A stretch of 6,297 nucleotides of DNA from Clostridia bacterium. Lineage in GTDB: Bacteria > Bacillota > Clostridia > Christensenellales > Borkfalkiaceae. The notes below the pieces were generated by a model. The model was given only the letters and a program-made list of their open reading frames with translations. It was not told the DNA's origin and made no database searches. The DNA lies in NCBI GenBank assembly GCA_017457345.1, contig JAFTHR010000131.1:1-6297 (forward strand), given 5' to 3'. A program made the translations under genes and the position numbers. Positions 5,175-6,297 of this stretch are shown piece after piece (within the stretch, counting starts at the first letter, position 1; every line of letters starts with the position of its first letter).

Positions 5175-5387
5175 TTAAGCACGTTTGCGTTTCTTTTCGG
5201 CTTTTTCGTCGTTAGAATTAGGCAAAGATTCGTCGATTTTTTTTAATTTCTCGTCGATAATTTCGTCGAGACGATCTTTCACTTCGTCCTGCCCTTTTTT
5301 CACGAGCATACGCACTTTATAACTGTTCGCCACGGCAAGAGCGCCTGCCATTGCGCCGAGCACAACGCCTATCGTAAACTTTTCCAT
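5175..5387 (-). CDS. Small membrane-anchored YtxH-like protein
   Basis: The product is 70 residues. An N-terminal glycine/alanine-rich hydrophobic helix (TIGVVLGAMAGALAVANSY, about 5–23) is followed by a charged helix (VKKGQDEVKDRLDEIIDEKL) and a lysine-rich tail (EKAEKKRKRA). This is the general layout of YtxH-type small envelope proteins of Bacillota, whose molecular role is not settled; the match is by architecture only. The start is ATG 5387, set by a near-perfect AAGGAGGTC (5399–5391) three bases upstream. A longer frame from 5435 would add 16 residues ahead of this site and is rejected. The gene is divergent from ruvX and converges on the Myb-like gene with a shared terminator. Confidence 0.75.
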   Translation of the reverse strand: MEKFTIGVVLGAMAGALAVANSYKVRMLVKKGQDEVKDRLDEIIDEKLKKIDESLPNSNDEKAEKKRKRA

Positions 5388-5407
5388 ATTGACCTCCTTG
5401 GAACGAT

Positions 5408-5419
5408 TGTCTAAAGACA
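5408..5419. repeat. Short palindrome in the ytxH-like/ruvX intergenic region
   Basis: TGTCT (5408–5412) and AGACA (5415–5419) form a perfect 5+5 inverted repeat around AA. It lies in the 5' leader or promoter area of the minus-strand gene and could be an operator. It is too short to be sure. Confidence 0.25.
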
Positions 5420-5454
5420 GTATGTGAAAAAACAAGGAGAATATACGCGTTTTG

Positions 5455-5483
5455 TTGACAAACGGGAAAAAGGGTGGTATAAT
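5455..5483 (+). promoter_or_regulatory. Consensus promoter of ruvX, set for leaderless transcription
   Basis: The -35 is a perfect TTGACA (5455–5460), the spacer is 17 bp, the extended -10 dinucleotide TG is at 5475–5476, and the -10 is a perfect TATAAT (5478–5483). A start 7 bases after the -10 falls on 5490, the A of the ruvX ATG. The only purine-rich SD-like string, AGGGTGG (5471–5477), lies inside the promoter and would not be in the transcript. Confidence 0.88.
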
Positions 5484-5489
5484 TAAAAT

Positions 5490-5972
5490 ATGTTAGGCAA
5501 AAGAGCAATCGCGTTCGATATCGGCAACAAACGAATCGGCGTTGCGGTAAGCGACCCGTTCAATGAATACGCAATCCCTTGCGAAACGTATTTCCGTACT
5601 CGTTCTATGCAAGAAGACGTGCGCGCGCTTTTAAAAATAGCGCAAAGCAAAGGCGTTTCGGTGATTGTGTGCGGATTGCCTGTGAATTACGACGGGACGG
5701 AGAGTATCCAAACGATTAGAACGCAAGAGTTTATTAACGCGCTTTCGGCTTCGACCGACCTACCGATTGAAACGGAGGACGAACGTTTTACCACCATGCA
5801 GGCACGGGAAACGCAAATAATGGGCGGCGTAAAGCGGGATGAAAGAAAAAAGACGGTAGATTCGATTGCGGCTTCCTACATTTTAGAAAGTTATTTATGC
5901 CGCCAAAAAGAGCGTGAACGCAGGGCGGCGCGGGAGAACGAAGAAAAAGGAGAAGAAGAAAATGTCGATTGA
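5490..5972 (+). CDS. ruvX: RuvX/YqgF family putative Holliday junction resolvase / pre-16S rRNA nuclease
   Basis: RuvX (YqgF, YrrK) is an RNase H-fold nuclease, linked to maturation of the 16S rRNA 5' end and proposed as a Holliday junction resolvase. The product is 160 residues. Visible motifs are AIAFDIGNKRIGVAVSDP (6–23, acidic Asp10), VCGLPVNYDG (60–69), EDERFTT (96–102, acidic Glu98) and KTVDSIAASYILESYL (121–136, Asp124), which together form the active site. A charged tail of about 20 residues after position 138 makes it longer than the usual 140 or so. That tail is encoded by the purine-rich stretch that also supplies the ribosome binding site and start of the next gene, with an 11-base overlap. 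ATG 5490 is the only start before the first catalytic motif. It has no Shine-Dalgarno and lies at the predicted transcription start. Confidence 0.93.
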   Translation: MLGKRAIAFDIGNKRIGVAVSDPFNEYAIPCETYFRTRSMQEDVRALLKIAQSKGVSVIVCGLPVNYDGTESIQTIRTQEFINALSASTDLPIETEDERFTTMQARETQIMGGVKRDERKKTVDSIAASYILESYLCRQKERERRAARENEEKGEEENVD

Positions 5973-6279
5973 AAAGAACGAAGAGTACCAAGATGAAAAT
6001 TTATTGACGCTCGAAGACGACGATGGCAACGAATACGCCTTTTATCATATAGGCACGATTGAGTACAAAGGCGAGTGGTATTGTTTCTTCCAAAAAGCCG
6101 AACCGGAAACGGAGGAAGAAGAGGACGAAGTTGCCGTATTCCACCTTGTAGGCGAAGGGGAAGACCAACGCTTGGAAGTGATTGAAGACGACGAATTGAT
6201 GGACGAAGTGTTCGCAGAGTTTTGCAATCAATACGAAGATTTCGAAGATGCCGACGAAGCAGATCGCTTAGACAACTAA
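5962..6279 (+). CDS. DUF1292 family acidic protein (YrzB-like)
   Basis: The product is 105 residues and extremely acidic, with about 40 Asp/Glu. The N-terminal part, LLTLEDDDGNEYAFYHIGTI followed by EYKGEWYCFFQ, matches the DUF1292 pattern of an acidic strand, a short loop and an aromatic strand. A poly-acidic linker (EPETEEEEDE) then leads to a second strand set (VAVFHLV) and a helical end. The molecular function of DUF1292 proteins is not known. The start is ATG 5962, with AAGGAG (5947–5952) nine bases before it, inside the ruvX coding end. The open frame continues upstream to 5914, but that would give an unrelated basic extension. Coupling to ruvX and the known ruvX–DUF1292 synteny in Bacillota support the assignment. 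Confidence 0.88.
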   Translation: MSIEKNEEYQDENLLTLEDDDGNEYAFYHIGTIEYKGEWYCFFQKAEPETEEEEDEVAVFHLVGEGEDQRLEVIEDDELMDEVFAEFCNQYEDFEDADEADRLDN

Positions 6280-6297
6280 AAATTAATTCAAAAAGAG

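Noticed and set aside
5388..5435. N-terminal extension of the YtxH-like protein to 5435
   Set aside because: It would place the near-perfect AAGGAGGTC inside the coding region; ATG 5387 right after that site is clearly the start.
5914..5961. Upstream extension of the DUF1292 gene to ATG 5914
   Set aside because: It adds a Lys/Arg-rich stretch unlike the acidic family, overlaps ruvX further and has no ribosome binding site, while AAGGAG sits correctly before ATG 5962.

Overview
The window looks like chromosomal DNA from a Gram-positive, Clostridia-like bacterium (Bacillota), possibly an uncultured gut lineage. The reasons are strong AGGAGG-type ribosome binding sites, TTGACA/TATAAT promoters with 17-bp spacers, an L10-type leader with a transcription attenuator ahead of rplJ, and a ruvX–DUF1292 gene pair typical of Bacillota. 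The lineage is inferred; nothing here fixes genus or species. I see no tRNA, rRNA, CRISPR array, insertion sequence or phage gene.

Region 1 (1–1455) is ribosomal. It holds the 3' end of rplA (L1), then a promoter and an attenuator leader, then rplJ (L10) and rplL (L7/L12), closed by an intrinsic terminator. The leader can form either an antiterminator or a terminator hairpin, which fits the known autogenous control of rplJL by the L10–L7/L12 complex. rpoB/rpoC, the usual next genes, do not follow.

Region 2 (1456–3455) holds two convergent genes that share one perfect 19-bp terminator stem. On the plus strand is a predicted lipoprotein with a divergent cyclophilin domain that lacks the catalytic arginine. 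On the minus strand is a family-43-like glycosidase with its own promoter.

Region 3 (3496–4395, minus strand) is an unrecognised gene split by an in-frame TGA. The reading frame stays open on both sides of the stop, and the downstream part has no ribosome binding site. It looks like one roughly 300-codon gene broken by a nonsense codon, or less likely a readthrough case.

Region 4 (4396–5171) starts with an AT-rich divergent spacer. A plus-strand gene follows for a protein with two similar Myb/SANT-like helical repeats and a C-terminal coiled coil, probably a DNA-binding regulator. It ends at a bidirectional terminator shared with region 5.

Region 5 (5175–6279) has a small membrane-anchored YtxH-like protein on the minus strand. 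Divergent from it are ruvX (yqgF) and a DUF1292 acidic protein, overlapping by 11 bases. The ruvX promoter matches consensus fully and places the expected transcription start on the ATG, so the mRNA is probably leaderless.

Most of the window is ordinary housekeeping DNA. The items most worth a second look are the TGA-interrupted gene, the double Myb-like protein, the leaderless ruvX and the cyclophilin-like lipoprotein.
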